Made by a program: the position numbers and the translations under genes. This document shows, in pieces, positions 24,164-36,118 of a stretch of 64,000 nucleotides of DNA. Source of the stretch: Membranipora membranacea (Eukaryota > Bryozoa > Gymnolaemata > Cheilostomatida > Membraniporidae); NCBI GenBank assembly GCA_914767715.1, contig OU612071.1:18844948-18908947 (forward strand), read 5' to 3'. The notes below the pieces were generated by a model. It made no database searches. It was not told where the DNA came from and saw only the letters and a list, made by a program, of their open reading frames with translations. Position 1 is the stretch's first letter. Each line of letters begins with the position of its first letter.

Positions 24164-25342
24164 AATGTTTTTAGGAACATCCAAGGTTATAGGCCAGAAG
24201 GAGCCTAGCTGTAACTGCTCTAAAAAAAATGGCACGGACAATTTTTGATGGCAGGAACCTGATCGCATATTATACTTCATTGATGTTTCTTCTGTAAAAT
24301 TCACCGGGTGTACCCAGTTGTAGTGGTCATATTTAGAAATTGAATGGTGTTTTGTTTTTGCACTATATGTGTGGGGACATAACTTCTATTCTGTGTAATA
24401 TTACTGATCTAATCTTCAAGAAACTCCAGGTTGAAACTGCATTGTTGGGATTTTGTTGATTTTATTCACCAAGTAAACTTGCAGAAGTTTGCTCGTGTTA
24501 GATCAGGACAAATTTAAAATTTTCAATAAGTATAATGTCAGATCTTTATGAGGTTAGTATGATATTGTCTTGCGGCAGCATATCCGCAATATTTCTCAAA
24601 ATTGCATATAATAAGTGCAATGTTAAGAATTCAATAAAAGGTGTTTCTAGGGTGGAACAACGTGCTGAATCCAATATTAAGGGTGTACCCAGTTGTAGCG
24701 ATCATGTCAGCGGCAGCATATCCTCATTTCCTCTAAAAATTGTTAAGAAAGTATGCGAATCTGGCATATCGAAGTTTTTCAGACTCTGACAGTTGGGTTT
24801 CTTTGCTGAAAAGTGAGGCACTCATTGAACTCTTTGCTCATGTGTTATGCCAAAGAAATCCAGCGGGAAAAATGACATAAGATGCAATTGAAACACCAAA
24901 AATGTTGTTGGTAATTGCCCCAAGACAGTGGTCTTAAGACCATACAATATCATACTAGTCCCATAAGAAGTTTGACATAATTTGACATAATTTTTCAATT
25001 TGTGCTGGTCTGATACAAACAGACTTCTCTACAAGTTTACTTCTTGAATTAATTGCCATGACAACAAGTCCCACAATGCAATTTCAACCTGGAATTCCCT
25101 GATGATTAGATTAGTTAGACTACACAGAATAGGAGTGATTCCCCACACATATAATGCCAAAACAAAACACCTTTTAATTTCTAAATATGACCACTACAAC
25201 TGGGTACACCCAGTGAATTTTACAGAACATACACCAATTAAGTATAAAACGTGATCAATATCCTGCCATCAAATATTTTCCGTGCCATAACAACTTGTGC
25301 TATAGCTGCTTCTGGCCTATTATCCATTTGGTGAATACAATG
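24164..25342. repeat. large imperfect inverted duplication (~400-bp arms)
   Basis: Arm 1 (about 24164-24573) and arm 2 (about 24940-25342) are reverse complements with many substitutions and small indels. Shared landmarks are GGCCAGAAG, GGCACGGA-AAT-TTTGATGGCAGG, GGGTGTACCCAGTTGTAGTGGTCATATTTAGAAATT, TCCAGGTTGAAA and TAGTATGATATTG. A third partial copy of GGGTGTACCCAGTTGTAG lies at about 24680 within the spacer. It may be a foldback element or an old inverted duplication. No target duplication was seen. Confidence 0.55.
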
Positions 25343-25379
25343 ATTTGAAGGACCCTTTGACATAATGCTTTAAAAAAAT

Positions 25380-26110
25380 TATTAGGTATGAATTCTCCAT
25401 TTTAATATTAGATATATAAAAAATCTTCAGACCCGCTTCATTAAGACCGATTGATTTAAGTTTACGCATGAGAAAAAGACGGGTGTTGCATGTAGAGACT
25501 AGGTGAGCAATGTGCTTGTTAAAACTGAGCTTTCGGTCAACATAAATTCCTAAAAATGTTACATAAGGTTGGGGTAGTAGGAGACTTTCATTTACATTTA
25601 CTGCATGAGAAAATTCTCATGGGTAGATAGTGAGACATTCATAATCACAGTTTTGCTAGCATTCAGCAACATTGAATTTTCCTCAGACCATCGTTGTGTG
25701 GCTTCGATTGCTGGTAAAATAGCACTATAATTGTTTACATCAGATACAGCTGTATAATAAGACGTGTCGTCAGCATATTTGACATGAGAAAAATTAGGGA
25801 CTTTGAGATCATTACAGTAGATAAACCAAAGTATTGGGCCCAGTTTAGTGCCTTGTGGTATTCCAACCATTGATGGTATATAGCTTGACGACTGGGCGAG
25901 GCTATATCTTACAGTCTGAAGTCGGTCTTGCAGGAAATCAGCAACCAGAGCAGTGATGTTCTCGTTAAAACAGTGACCTCTCATCTTATTGACTAGGAGT
26001 TTAGGCTGGAGTCTGTCAAAAGCTTTTGAGAAATCCATCCCTGCTAGTTGGAAAAATTTTGTACTCGATAGGTATGTTAGCTCCAATTCGGCTAAATCAA
26101 TTTTTCATAG
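25380..26110 (-). pseudogene. non-LTR retrotransposon reverse transcriptase fragment
   Basis: The frame at 26086-25598 encodes RT motifs in order: LAGMDFSKAFDRLQPKLL (palm motif A with the catalytic Asp), GIPQGTKLGPILWFIYCNDL, and VKYADDTSYY (YADD active site). A single-base shift near 25600 leads into the thumb/connection region VTFLGIYVDRKLSFNKHIA ... NTRLFLMRKLKSIGLNEAGL. Intact active-site residues but no start, N-terminal endonuclease or 3' tail make this a 5'- and 3'-truncated copy. The sequence style fits LINE groups of the Jockey/CR1/Rex superfamily, but the clade cannot be set by eye. Confidence 0.85.
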
Positions 26111-27270
26111 GTAAAATCTTTACAATAATACTCAAGGGTTACGCATTGTAACATGTAACACAGTCATTTGTGCAACACATTTCCTCACTACTACAAGCCT
26201 GTTAGAGGAAAGTGATGAAGTATATACGCTAAAAGAGGAAAATCTTGGCAGGAGGAAAATTTCTCTACTTTTCATATGCTGGAAATAGCGAAATATACGG
26301 CTAGTTAACGAATACACATATATTTTTCTTCAAATAGACACCAGCCAGCCAATTTATAGGGCTAAACAACAGACAAACAAAACATTCAAGCTGTCACAAC
26401 CAACATAACTTAACAGCAAGACCAGTTACAACAAGACAGGTTCCGGTTTCTGCGGGAGTTTCAAAAAGATCTTATCTTATCTTCACCTCATTTTGCTAAC
26501 TGCATTGGTGCTCATTTATTTAAATGAATAATGAAGTATTAAGACTGGTTCACATTATCTCAGACCGCCAACCGCGAGAGCCATCCCAGACAATGGACAC
26601 ATTTCATAACCATCCCTGCAATATCCCAGACAAAACACCTTATTGATTTTCTGGGTCCAGCTTTGCGATATAAACAAAAGAAATTCTCAATCTGGGACCA
26701 TCTGGGATTATCATTCCAGTTCCCCCCCCCCCCCCCCGATGCCATCCAAACGCTATCTGGAATGATGTGAACCAGCCACGTGTGCTTTGGAAAGAAAATT
26801 GATTAATAATTATCAATCTAAAGTCCCACACACAGTGCAACTGTGTATACGATTTTACATTGATAATTAATAATCAATATCCTTTCCACAGCACATGTCG
26901 GCTTTTGCCTATTTTCTCAAATACTGATAGATTATAAATACATTAATGTTTAAGACTAAGAGGGTTGTTTTGTAGAATAAATATTTTTGAAGGCATGAAT
27001 GGAACTGTATTTTAGTGAGCAGGTTGCATCATTCGCTGTTGCAGTCTCAGTGGAGTTGAACCACCATGCTTTGTGATAAGGAATACCTGCACAAATAATT
27101 GTTGAACAGCGAAGTTATTTGGCTAGAGGTGTTGATTTGTGGGTGATTACAGGTGGTGATCAAACAGTTAATAGTAAAAGGAGACAATATTGATGTAGGT
27201 TACAGGCATGTAAACCATTAGTTTAGGGCAGATGTTGATTTGAAAGAGTCAGACAATTCAAATACGAGCA
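26111..27270. other. no recognisable gene; poly-C tract
   Basis: Contains a run of 16 C at 26722-26737. Two short inverted matches (GATTGATTAATAATTATCAA near 26800 and TTGATAATTAATAATCAATA near 26860) form a local palindrome. No coding signal. Confidence 0.5.
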
Positions 27271-27278
27271 GTGGGGAT

Positions 27279-28221
27279 TAGGGGTTGAACGGATCAGGGT
27301 TGGGCAACCTCGGATCGGATATCGGATCGGTCTATAAATTCAACCTCGGATCGGATCCGGACCCGGATAACGCGTAAAAACGCTAAATTTACCAGTCACA
27401 GCAGCTCTTCTTTTGCACCATAATATACAATTAAGGTCATTGAATACTTGGGTAAACACCATCAACAATCTCTTCCCTGAACCATTACCCTAATTCAAAT
27501 TTGCACATATCAGCTTGGATACAATTCTTTACAGGAGCAACTTATCACTCAAACAGGGCAAGGATCACACAAACAGATTATTTGAAAAGATCATTTAATG
27601 AGTTCTAAGATCTCTTGACAACGAGATTTTGTGCATAGGCACACAATTTGCCAGGATCACTCAAACCCCGATGTTAAAAATCACTGAGTTTGAACAAACT
27701 CCCTGCTCCTATGTCCCAACAGGGAGGTATATCCCACCCTTCCTAGTCCCAAACTCTCTGTTGTGATTAGGGATAGGAATTGTCCTCCAACTTTGAAAAA
27801 GCAGAAGAGGAAAATTACTTTGTTCATCAACCTAGACATTTTGTTACAAGGAACATCATTGGACAAAATTTTGTCTTATGCCACAGTAAAGATGCTTCTA
27901 TCAATTTCAGCAGAAATAACACATCCATCAAATTTAATCAGCAACAATATAGATAGCTATGGAAATGAGATAGGTATTGAATGCCCTGATCACTACTGAG
28001 TGCATTCAGCCAAACTCAATTATCTTATCTGAACTACAAATTAATGACTATCATACTTCCTCCCTTGTCATTTTCAGTGAGATAAATGATGCTATGTAAG
28101 TGTTGATTAAAAACGCATCATCTCGGATCAGACATAACACGTATCCGACCCGGTTTGTGGTTGGATCCAAGGTCAAATATCCGAAATTCAACTCCAACCT
28201 CAAGAGGTCGTTCCACCCCTA
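27279..28221 (+). mobile_element. non-autonomous hAT element, copy 1
   Basis: Begins TAGGGGTTGAACGG and ends TCGTTCCACCCCTA, giving a ~12-bp terminal inverted repeat of hAT type. Flanking octamers are GTGGGGAT (27271-27278) and ATGGGGAT (28222-28229), seven of eight matching, the length expected for hAT. A subterminal GGATCGGATATCGGATC array and the end sequence are shared with 40145-41026. The internal 78-codon frame is not a transposase. Confidence 0.85.
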
Positions 28222-28229
28222 ATGGGGAT

Positions 28230-28558
28230 GCAATATCAGGTCAAGGCGAAAGCATATAGCCAATAAAGCAATCATTTGAAAAGTTAGCTCGTTCAATACT
28301 TACCATTCAATACCTAACATTTTGGTAATATTCATGAAATAATGGAGAGCTTTTGCAAATTAAAAAGTTGATACACCTTTTGACCCATTTACTTTGATAA
28401 CCACAAATAGTAAAACCAAAACCGGTGTTTTTCAACAAGACAGCAATAATATTTGGAGTACCAGTAGGTTGGTTGAAACTTACTGCCTCCCAATATTTCT
28501 GACATCTGTGAATACTTTCATCATAACTTTTTAGAGGTTGAAGAAACTGCAGGTCATC
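28230..28558. other. 3' flank of the two-exon gene below
   Basis: Probably the 3' UTR or downstream sequence of the minus-strand gene ending at 28559. No other feature was seen. Confidence 0.3.
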
Positions 28559-28922
28559 TCAATATTTTTTTCCTATTAGACCCATGATAGCGCCGCGAGT
28601 TAGCACAGCTCCAGCTTCATATTTTATGCAGTTGATCAAGACATCCTAAAATAAGCACATGATGGTGATATAACAACATCCATATATCCTACGCAAAATG
28701 CTATCTTGGAGCTTGCCCTGGATTAAAGAAGTGCTGAGTCAATTTTCTTTCTGTAAAGGCATCACTGCGTGTTCAATCAAGCTTTATTAGTGCTGTGTGA
28801 TAAATAAGCAAAAAATCCTACCTCAATGTCTGGAATTCTGACTTCAGCCTTTGGTGTGTATCCTGAGGGAGAAGAATTCGGGAGAGAGTGTTCGAGCTTC
28901 TTTGTCGGTGTGCTCGTTGATA
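28559..28922 (-). CDS. unknown gene, two 3' exons
   Basis: Exon 1 (28922-28822) is framed by TTTCTCTACAG| and GACATTGAG|GTAGGA. It encodes 33 residues beginning STSTPTKKLEHSLPNSSPSG. Exon 2 (28645-28559) starts after CTTATTTTAG| and encodes DVLINCIKYEAGAVLTRGAI plus eight residues before TGA. Donor and acceptor phases agree (phase 0), so splicing is credible. Upstream exons must lie beyond 28922 on the minus strand but were not recognised. The family is unknown, and the stop could be premature. Confidence 0.5.
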
Positions 28923-29012
28923 CTGTAGAGAAAAAAATGGATGAATTGCCCTATACCTAGTTTTGCTTGTTACTTCTTTATGGACTGAGTTGAACCAAGG
29001 GGGTCGTACGAT

Positions 29013-29070
29013 ACCCCCTACCCCTACCCTACCCTCGAAAACCCCTACACCTACCCTAGCATCGAAACCC
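29013..29070 (+). repeat. CCCTA-rich low-complexity tract
   Basis: Degenerate CCCCTA/CCCTA units. The spacing is irregular and lacks the CCCTAA period, so this is not telomeric repeat. Confidence 0.6.
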
Positions 29071-29130
29071 TCTACACTTATATGTCTACATCCTTATTGG
29101 TCTCAACTACTAGAGTGATGGTCAAAATAC

Positions 29131-29205
29131 TGCTTGCACCTGGACTGAACCTGAGACCTAGTGCACCACAGTCCACGATCTTAACCACTATGCTATGGAT
29201 TTTAG
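29131..29205 (-). repeat. tRNA-derived SINE-like segment
   Basis: Minus strand: TAGCATAGTGGTTAAGATCG (A box) and CAGGTTCAGTCCAGG (B box) at near-tRNA spacing. The stems do not fold cleanly, so it is tRNA-derived, not a tRNA. Confidence 0.55.
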
Positions 29206-30790
29206 GTGATGATTTCGGAAATAGAGACTATACAATGATAAAACATATAGCTATTAGTCATGCTTCTGCTGTGATTATTATGAACGGCTTACAACACTAC
29301 ATAAAGCTTTCCTCAGCCATCTATAACTCGATAAATACTTGACAGAATAACTAGTTATAATTTGTATCCACAACTTTAACTTCAGCCTTCTTTCTGTATA
29401 TGGTCAAAGTTTCAAGTTATCAATTTGTGCACAGTTGGGCATATTGTATCTTTAGGACGGCAGTGTTTTCTTTGCGCATGTATATATTATCCAGGGTTAG
29501 ATACTTCCTTGCATGCACCCAGCCACCATATCCATTCACATCCATAGCTAGACTAACTTGAGAAAAGAGGGCAGTAAAATGATGATGATCCCTATCTACA
29601 CATTTAATTGATGGTTATCGACATGTATTTACTGATCCTATACGGTGCTAGACAGCTAGAAATTCACTCACCATTCCACCTTCTCCTAGCCACACACTGT
29701 CTCAGTTCTATCTATGTTGCAGACAATCTTCCCACTGATCTATACACATGAGTTACATACGTTAAAAAAGTGAATTTTAAATTAAGCCTAGTAGGATAAT
29801 TCGTTTTAGTAGTGCATGGTGGGTAATTAATAATGCATTGTGGGGACAAGACAATATGGCAACGCTTAAAAATGGAGGTTCTGTGTTTATTTGTAGCATT
29901 ACTTTTAAAAATGGGGTATCTCAGACTGTACTGCATCTATATGAGAAATAAGATGCTTTTTGAAATCAGTGAATTACAGAGAGCTCATTTATACTTGTTA
30001 TTTTATGTTATGAGCCAAAAAAATTCAAGTGATCACATACTGTCCACATATGAGGGGAAAACTCCAACGGCATGTCAATAGAGAGGGGGGGGGGGCAATT
30101 CCAATGAGGGAAAAATGGATAAAACTATCTAGTAACAGGCTATGAGAATAATGGATTATGGAATTGTCTACTCATCCTATAATTGTGTAACTCACTTCTA
30201 TGTATTGACTGCTGTATGCATGATATTCAAGCTGTCAGGCTTTATTTTTGATGAATCATGAAATATCATTGACCACTAAAAGGTTGGAAACAGGATGATA
30301 AACAACAGGCGATGCCTTTGATATTCGTTTTATATGTTATAAAAAGATGCAATATGGTACACCACCTAATTCACTAAACATCTATACCTCAAATGAAGCA
30401 GGAGGTTTAGAGTCAAAACAACAGCTTGATGTGGGGTAGTTCATCACTTTTTCCTTCTGATTAACATTATTTAATGATATTATTAGTCTCATAACTTTAA
30501 AAAATAAACTATAAAGCCCTCCAATGGTTTCTATGCAATGTAGATCGTTGAATCACTGACTAAGACAAGAGCTGCTGTTCTGGATGTCTTCAAGTAAGGT
30601 AGAGTCATGTCTTTGTGTTTCATTCAAAATCAGGGTATGCGCTTCCTTACAATGTTTTTACATTTGATTGATGTGTATTCTGTTTTATACACTAGATATC
30701 TGTATCATTATCTGACTGAGTCGGAATCTGTTGTAGTTCTTGTGGGTGATCTAATTAATGTAATAATTTTTTTTCTGCAAGCTAAATTTG
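29206..30790. other. no recognisable gene
   Basis: AT-rich, with an 11-G run at 30085-30095. The short frames (29833-30081, 30607-30795) have no support. Confidence 0.5.
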
Positions 30791-30793
30791 ATT

Positions 30794-31560
30794 AGGTAAG
30801 CATCATCTAGCAGTAGTGTTATTCCTAGATTTATAGCGATGTGAAAATTTTGTAAGAAAAATCTGTTAATGTGCTTGGTTTCCTTCAAAACAAATTAATG
30901 AGTTTAGATATACAAATTAAAATTGGTTAACAGCAAGTTGATAACATTATATCCAGAATGTTTTCTTTTTATTAGCGAAGATGATTCAATTGTGTGCAAT
31001 CAATTTCTGTTTATACAGCTCAACCAAAAGCCTCTTGATGTCTTCCTCTGCACTGCCTTGGTGGCGACCCGCAATGCGTTACAAAGGGATGTTTTTTATT
31101 CTGAATCAGACATGGGTGCGCCAGCTTCGGTCTTGTTGTGATTTCATCGGGGTGACTTTTGTCATGGGCAGATTTTGACAGCTTCAGTTTGTGTTGAGAC
31201 AGCGGGCAATGTTGTTGCTAAACTTTATTACTCAATGCAAACCACTCGCAAAGACTAAGTTATACAGCGATATACTTAGAAACAAGTAAAGAATAAGTAA
31301 AGATAAATAAAAGCTTGGTCAAGAGACTGTCAAGGTATGTTTTTACTGATTATTCTAATGTAATTTTTTCCTCACTTTCCTATTATTAATTAATATCAAA
31401 CAGAATTACACATGAGAGAGATTAACATGACTCCTAAGTTGAGTCATGATTCATATTAATTTTAGAATACTGTACTGGCAGTTAAATCTTTTAATAAACG
31501 TGACAAATATCAGATATTATTTCTCTCCAATTCGCTTCCCCGTTGTGCCTAATATGCTCT
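30794..31560 (+). repeat. copy B of the ~0.8-kb duplicated exon-containing repeat
   Basis: Partner of 11272-12125. After a good acceptor (TTTCTGTTTATACAG|CTC at 31018) the frame reads QKPLDVFLCTALVATRNALQ then DVFYSESDMGAPASVLL. It meets one TGA, then continues FHRGDFCHGQ ... ETAGNVVAKLYYSMQTTRK before further stops, and CAAG|GTATGT at about 31336 could be the donor. The stop in this copy (TGA after VLL) is CGA/AGA-like sense (R) in copy A, while copy A has a stop two residues later where this copy has sense. The ancestor was therefore probably coding. The protein is not recognised. Confidence 0.5.
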
Positions 31561-32120
31561 TTACGACCCAGACACTGAACTTTATTCTAAAGGTGATGAT
31601 ATCCCTGTTGTAGACTGAGAGTGACTTCTTCCACTGGACACCCTGAATTTAGCTAACCTTTTCACACATTGAGTGAATACAAGTTTCAGATCCTTCCTGA
31701 GGGTGCATATGCCAGGTTAAATACGAAGAAGTTGCACAAGTGGTTCAGAGACATCGGATATGATAATCTCACAAATGCGTCGATTTTTTAACTTCCAACA
31801 TTGGCCATTATTCAGCCTATTAACTGCAATACTGCAATATATACAAAATTAGATCGATACTAGTCTACTTCTAGCACATAAAATATTGCATTGCCCTCGA
31901 AGAAGTTTTCTGTGAGCAATTCTCGTGTCCAAAATGACTAATCCGCCAACATTGTAAAATTAGCAGGATGTTTTATGGTATCATTCCAATCAAGGCCAAT
32001 CAATGTTTTAATCATACTCTTAATGATCAGCATTACTGCTTTGCAAACAGTTGATGATACTATTTCTTGAACCATGACTTTAAACCAAGTAAATTGTATT
32101 CTTTAACTTCCCAGCCCTGC
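31561..32120. other. no recognisable gene
   Basis: Spacer 3' of the GPCR relic. Nothing seen. Confidence 0.5.
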
Positions 32121-33018
32121 TCAAGTGCTTGATGAGGTTAGAAACCAAAATAATCTACGAAAATCGTGACAAAGAAAGTCATAGAGATTTATTGGGACAC
32201 GAGCTATCCCAATACAGGTTATCCAATGATATATTTTTTTGAGACTTACAACTGGAGCATATGTGATCATAAAGAATAACAATATTAGTAGAAGCATTCT
32301 TGTCACCTGCCTGCGCTCTCTTTGTATCTCAGCAAGCTTTCCCCCACTTGGTATATGAAATAAATTCATAAATTGGACCATTAGTTCTAGTTGTATAGGT
32401 TGAGATGACATATTTCAACAAACTCGGTAATATTTTAATACAGCAAAGTTAATGAAGAATATGCAAAATATATTTGTTTCGCATTCACCCACCTGGTCCC
32501 TCAATAAAACGAGGTTGAATCAGGTGGATGCATAAGGTGTATAAAGTGAGATTTCACAGTTGTTTCTGTGTAGCATCGTCATTGATTCATTGAACTCTCG
32601 TGCCTGAACCCTGCTGTACACAGAGACTTTGGTTTTTAGGCTTAAATTTCAAGTTTTATGGGTATGACTCAGCTAGATTGTTTGAGGCTAATATTCAAAC
32701 GGCTTGAAGAATTTTCACAATATAATTGGAATGCCTTAGGCGAGACAGTGGAAAAGACAAGTTTTGATGACCAGTAGCAATTAAATGTAAACAACCTATG
32801 CTTGACCCAGGCATATGAATTGCGCACGGAGTGAAAAGCAATATAACTTACCTTTGAGTGAAGCATTCGAGTCTCATGTTGCTTTGTCTCAAGATGCGAA
32901 CAAACGCAACAGTTAGCACATTATTGATAATTACTGGGAAAAAGCGTGCGATGACGAGAGTCCAAAAAAAAGAGGCTTGATTCGTCCCGTTGTGTACTAT
33001 TAAGTTCCTTCTCTCCAT
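32121..33018 (-). pseudogene. GPCR fragment (TM5-TM7), probably broken
   Basis: Exon 33018-32852 follows AATTTTCTGCAG|. It encodes MERRNLIVHNGTN, then a hydrophobic TM5 (FFWTLVIARFFPVIINNVLT, VAFVRIL), and ends CTCAAAG|GTAAGT (phase 2). Exon 32346-32250 starts after TATACCAAG| in matching phase. It encodes GGKLAEIQRERRQVTRMLLL continuing ILLFFMITYAPV, a typical third-loop/TM6 junction. Read-through gives IARVPINLYDFLCHDFRRLF before a stop at 32121, which matches the end of TM7 and helix 8 of rhodopsin-family receptors. The first half of TM7 appears missing, and no TM1-4 exons were found upstream. A peptide/amine-like receptor relic is likely. Confidence 0.6.
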
Positions 33019-33894
33019 CTGCAGAAAATTAAGCACAAACTAAGACAAGAAGCAAGGTTTGAGCAATTGGGAGGAGTGTGGGCAAATCATATACACACTA
33101 TTCTGCAGTGGTTGTACCATTCGAGTGGAGTTACATTTACAGTGAGCATTGCGTTAGAGTAAAGGAGACGCAACAGCCTTTTATTTACGAATTAATGTTG
33201 TCTCATTATCAGAATCACCCCTCTAAATACACTGCTGCTACTCTAATTTTTCTCCACAACAGTTTTATTTAAGTATTGCAGCATTTTCTTGTGCATTGAT
33301 AGAATTCATTTTTCCTTCTCTCTAGTCAGTATTGTTCCAATATAGTTTTCCTTTGCACATGTGTACATCATAGTATCTGATAGTCTGCTTGTCTGTCCTA
33401 ATGATAATAATAATAATAAAATCAACTTTTATTTGCTATTCAATGCCCTCTCGGGCCAATGAGAATATGCTTACATAAGATTCATCACATCTATTTAGCT
33501 CACTCTTGTACAAGGTAGGAGTGGGCAAGCTAGCCTAATGATTATCATGCACACACATCTCATTTTTCAGCTGCCCTAGAAGAGCTGAAACTCACTTCAA
33601 TAGATGATAAAAAAGGAGGTACACTATATGAGTCTGAGATCAAAGATGCTGCACGTCGGTTGGTAGAGAAATATGTGAATAGAACCCCCCCCCCCCTGAT
33701 CTGATGTCAGAACAGAAGATAAGGTATGAACAATCAATCAACTATGTCTTCTGTCTGATGTTTCCAATCATATTAATTGATGGCATAGATATGTGTTATG
33801 TTCAAATTGGCACTTATTTTTAGAATGGGAAATCCTTGAATTCAAGAGTCAGCTGTCACGTTCTGATGTCTCAACGTCAATGCTTTCATTGTAG
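33019..33894. other. no gene; (AAT)n and poly-C simple repeats
   Basis: (AATGATAATAATAAT) microsatellite at 33400-33420 and a 12-C run at 33685-33696. No coding signal. Confidence 0.5.
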
Positions 33895-35310
33895 GTGTAG
33901 TCATTGCAACAAGAAGTACGCTACAGAGAAGAATTTGCGAAAACACCATCACCATTGAGCATGCTGACAAGGCCATGGCCGGTAACAATCCAGGAGTTGC
34001 GGTGTTCACTCATGCTGTGTCATCACTATGATTCTCCTCAGAGCTCTCCATAATAGGGCCATCCAGCTTGGAAACGGAGAGATCATCATACTTCTATACA
34101 GGTATTTACTTGGCAATGTCGAAGTTGTCTTTTTAATTCATTACCGTTTGTCAAGTACACTTTAAAATAAGCAGATTTAATCTCCATTTGCGCCAGCTAT
34201 CAGACATCAGTACAACATTTTTTTTACCATTGTTAACAATTTCTGAATGTCCTGAAGTTTATATTTGCCTTGCTTGAGTTTAATCATTAAAATAGTCTTC
34301 GGGTAGTGAGGTACATATACATGAAGCCTATAAATACGCCTGCGGACTACTAGAGACCCTGGTGCAAGTCAAAGTGCTCCCAGAACCACTAAGCTTCCGA
34401 CTTGTTTGGAATCGCATTTATAACTCATACAAGAAGTACAACACTAATATATCGTTAGATCTCGCGGTAAGTGAAAATTAATCTTCCAATTTGATTGCCA
34501 CTGTTTCCATATTTCCGCAGAGGATTGCGCAACTCGTCTAACTGAAATTAGTGCCTACTGAGATTTGCACCATAGTTCAATTAATGTGGTCTCAAGGTGT
34601 GTAGGTACTAATGTTTTTCTGGATACATTATTGGTTGGGAAGCTGACTGAAACAAGTTGTGGTTTCAAGTACTAATTTTCTGAAGAATACGCATTGTAGA
34701 AGCTAGAAGTTGTCTTATCTTTTCATACCATACGAATGACCCTGTAAGTTTATGAAGTGATGAAATATGTTTCTCTCCTGAGAGATTTTCTCTGTAATAG
34801 TTTGTTAAGTGGTTATTGATTATAGTTATTCCATATTTTGCATTGTAGCTGGAACATGAGGATCTGGCTTTCAAGGTGCGGCTCAAATGCTACCGTGGAG
34901 TTTATACACAAGCTCATCTGGACAGGATTTCATGAGGCCGGGAGGTATTAGTTCGAATCATCAAGGATCTGGATTAGCATATCAATTATCATGCACAGAT
35001 GACACCATCAAGCAGGGAGCCGGTTGCAAAGGACATTCATCTACTGGTAAACAAGTACAAGGGCGAGGACCTGCTTGTCGAGTGTGGTGACATGCCTCGA
35101 TCTCACTCGCCTAGTTTGCTGGCTGTCACCAGTAATTCAATTGCTGGAATAAATGGGGATTCTCTGTTCAAATGGATGAAAGGCAGAGTAGATATGATTC
35201 GAGTCCAAAACTACTACCTTCAGTTTGAAAAAGTAGAGCCATCATTGATGGAACAGAGTGATGATATTCTGCAGAATATCCAGACATCATGGGGAGAGAG
35301 ACCTATCTGA
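33895..35310 (+). CDS. spliced gene of unknown family (possibly decayed)
   Basis: Exon a (33895-34101, after CATTGTAG| and before TATACAG|GTATTT) reads VVIATRSTLQRRICENTITI then EHADKAMAGNNPGVAVFTHA. A one-base shift leads to MILLRALHNRAIQLGNGEII. Exon b (about 34310-34466, donor CTCGCG|GTAAGT) reads EAYKYACGLLETLVQVKVLP then SYKKYNTNISLDLA. Exon c starts at 34849 (CATTGTAG|) in matching phase 0 with LEHEDLAFKVRLKCYRGVYT then QAHLDRI, followed by TGA. A further frame, 34999-35310, continues with SREPVAKDIHLLVNKYKGED. The coherent phases and low stop density show real coding ancestry. The indel in exon a and the stop in exon c suggest a pseudogene or mobile-element protein. I do not recognise the family. 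Confidence 0.5.
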
Positions 35311-35547
35311 CATTCCCTCATAAACAAGACATGGTCGATAGCTATTACAGCAATAATTGTGCAATATTCAGCTCACTAAGCAGTATCGTTACCTTCCCTT
35401 GTGCGCTATGGATTTTATTGTTGCTATCTGATATAATGTGTTCCTCCATGAGTGTGTTAATATATTACATTTACGCAAGTCTATGGATATTTACAAGCAT
35501 ACAGTGTATATACTTTATTTGCAGTTGCTGTAATGGCAAAACTTCTT

Positions 35548-35855
35548 TGTTATATACATCAGTAGTATAACAAGTAGTACAAGTAAGGTAGGAGCAGACT
35601 TGTAGAAAATATATCGATAAGACTTTTTGGTAATAATAATTGTTGGTATACTAACTAACTAAAGACTGAACAACAAGTTGAAATCCTACCGTGGAGTTTA
35701 TACACAGGCTCATCTGGACAGGATTTCACGATTTCACTTCTTTGTTCAAATACATCAGTAGTAGTATAATAAGTAGTACAAGTACAAATCTGAAAATTGA
35801 CAATATACCGGTAAGACTTTTGGGTAAAAATAATTGTTGCTACACTAATTAACTT
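35548..35855 (+). repeat. local tandem duplication including a second copy of exon c
   Basis: ATACATCAGTAGTATAACAA ... AAGACTTTTTGGTAATAATAATTG (35548-35645) recurs at 35750-35840. Between them, 35687-35730 is a near-identical copy of 34888-34931 (CTACCGTGGAGTTTATACACA ... GGACAGGATTTCA), a fragment of exon c of the gene just upstream. Confidence 0.65.
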
Positions 35856-36118
35856 AAGGCGGATGGACAAGTTGAAACCCCCGTCACCGACAAAGTACAT
35901 CTCTATCCTTGAAGTCACCAATACACTGAACCAGAACCAATGTTTTATATTTGCCCGGCTGAGGCATCAAAATCGTTTTTTTCAAAAGAAGATGTTGCTG
36001 AAACAACAAATGACGACCTCACAAAATCTTTTATATCACATGATATATCCTCGCAAACACCACAGCACATAGTCTGATCTTCTGGTTTGGTGCACATAAA
36101 CTTAGGTGGGAGGATATT

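Noticed and set aside
29013-29070. Telomere-like CCCTA repeats
   Set aside because: Units are irregular and lack the CCCTAA period of animal telomeres. Best described as low-complexity DNA.
33876-33960. Perfect-looking C2H2 zinc finger (CSHCNKKYATEKNLRKHHHH)
   Set aside because: The adjacent frame is longer, spliced in phase with two further exons and clearly coding-like. The finger frame stops two residues after the last His. The match is probably coincidental.
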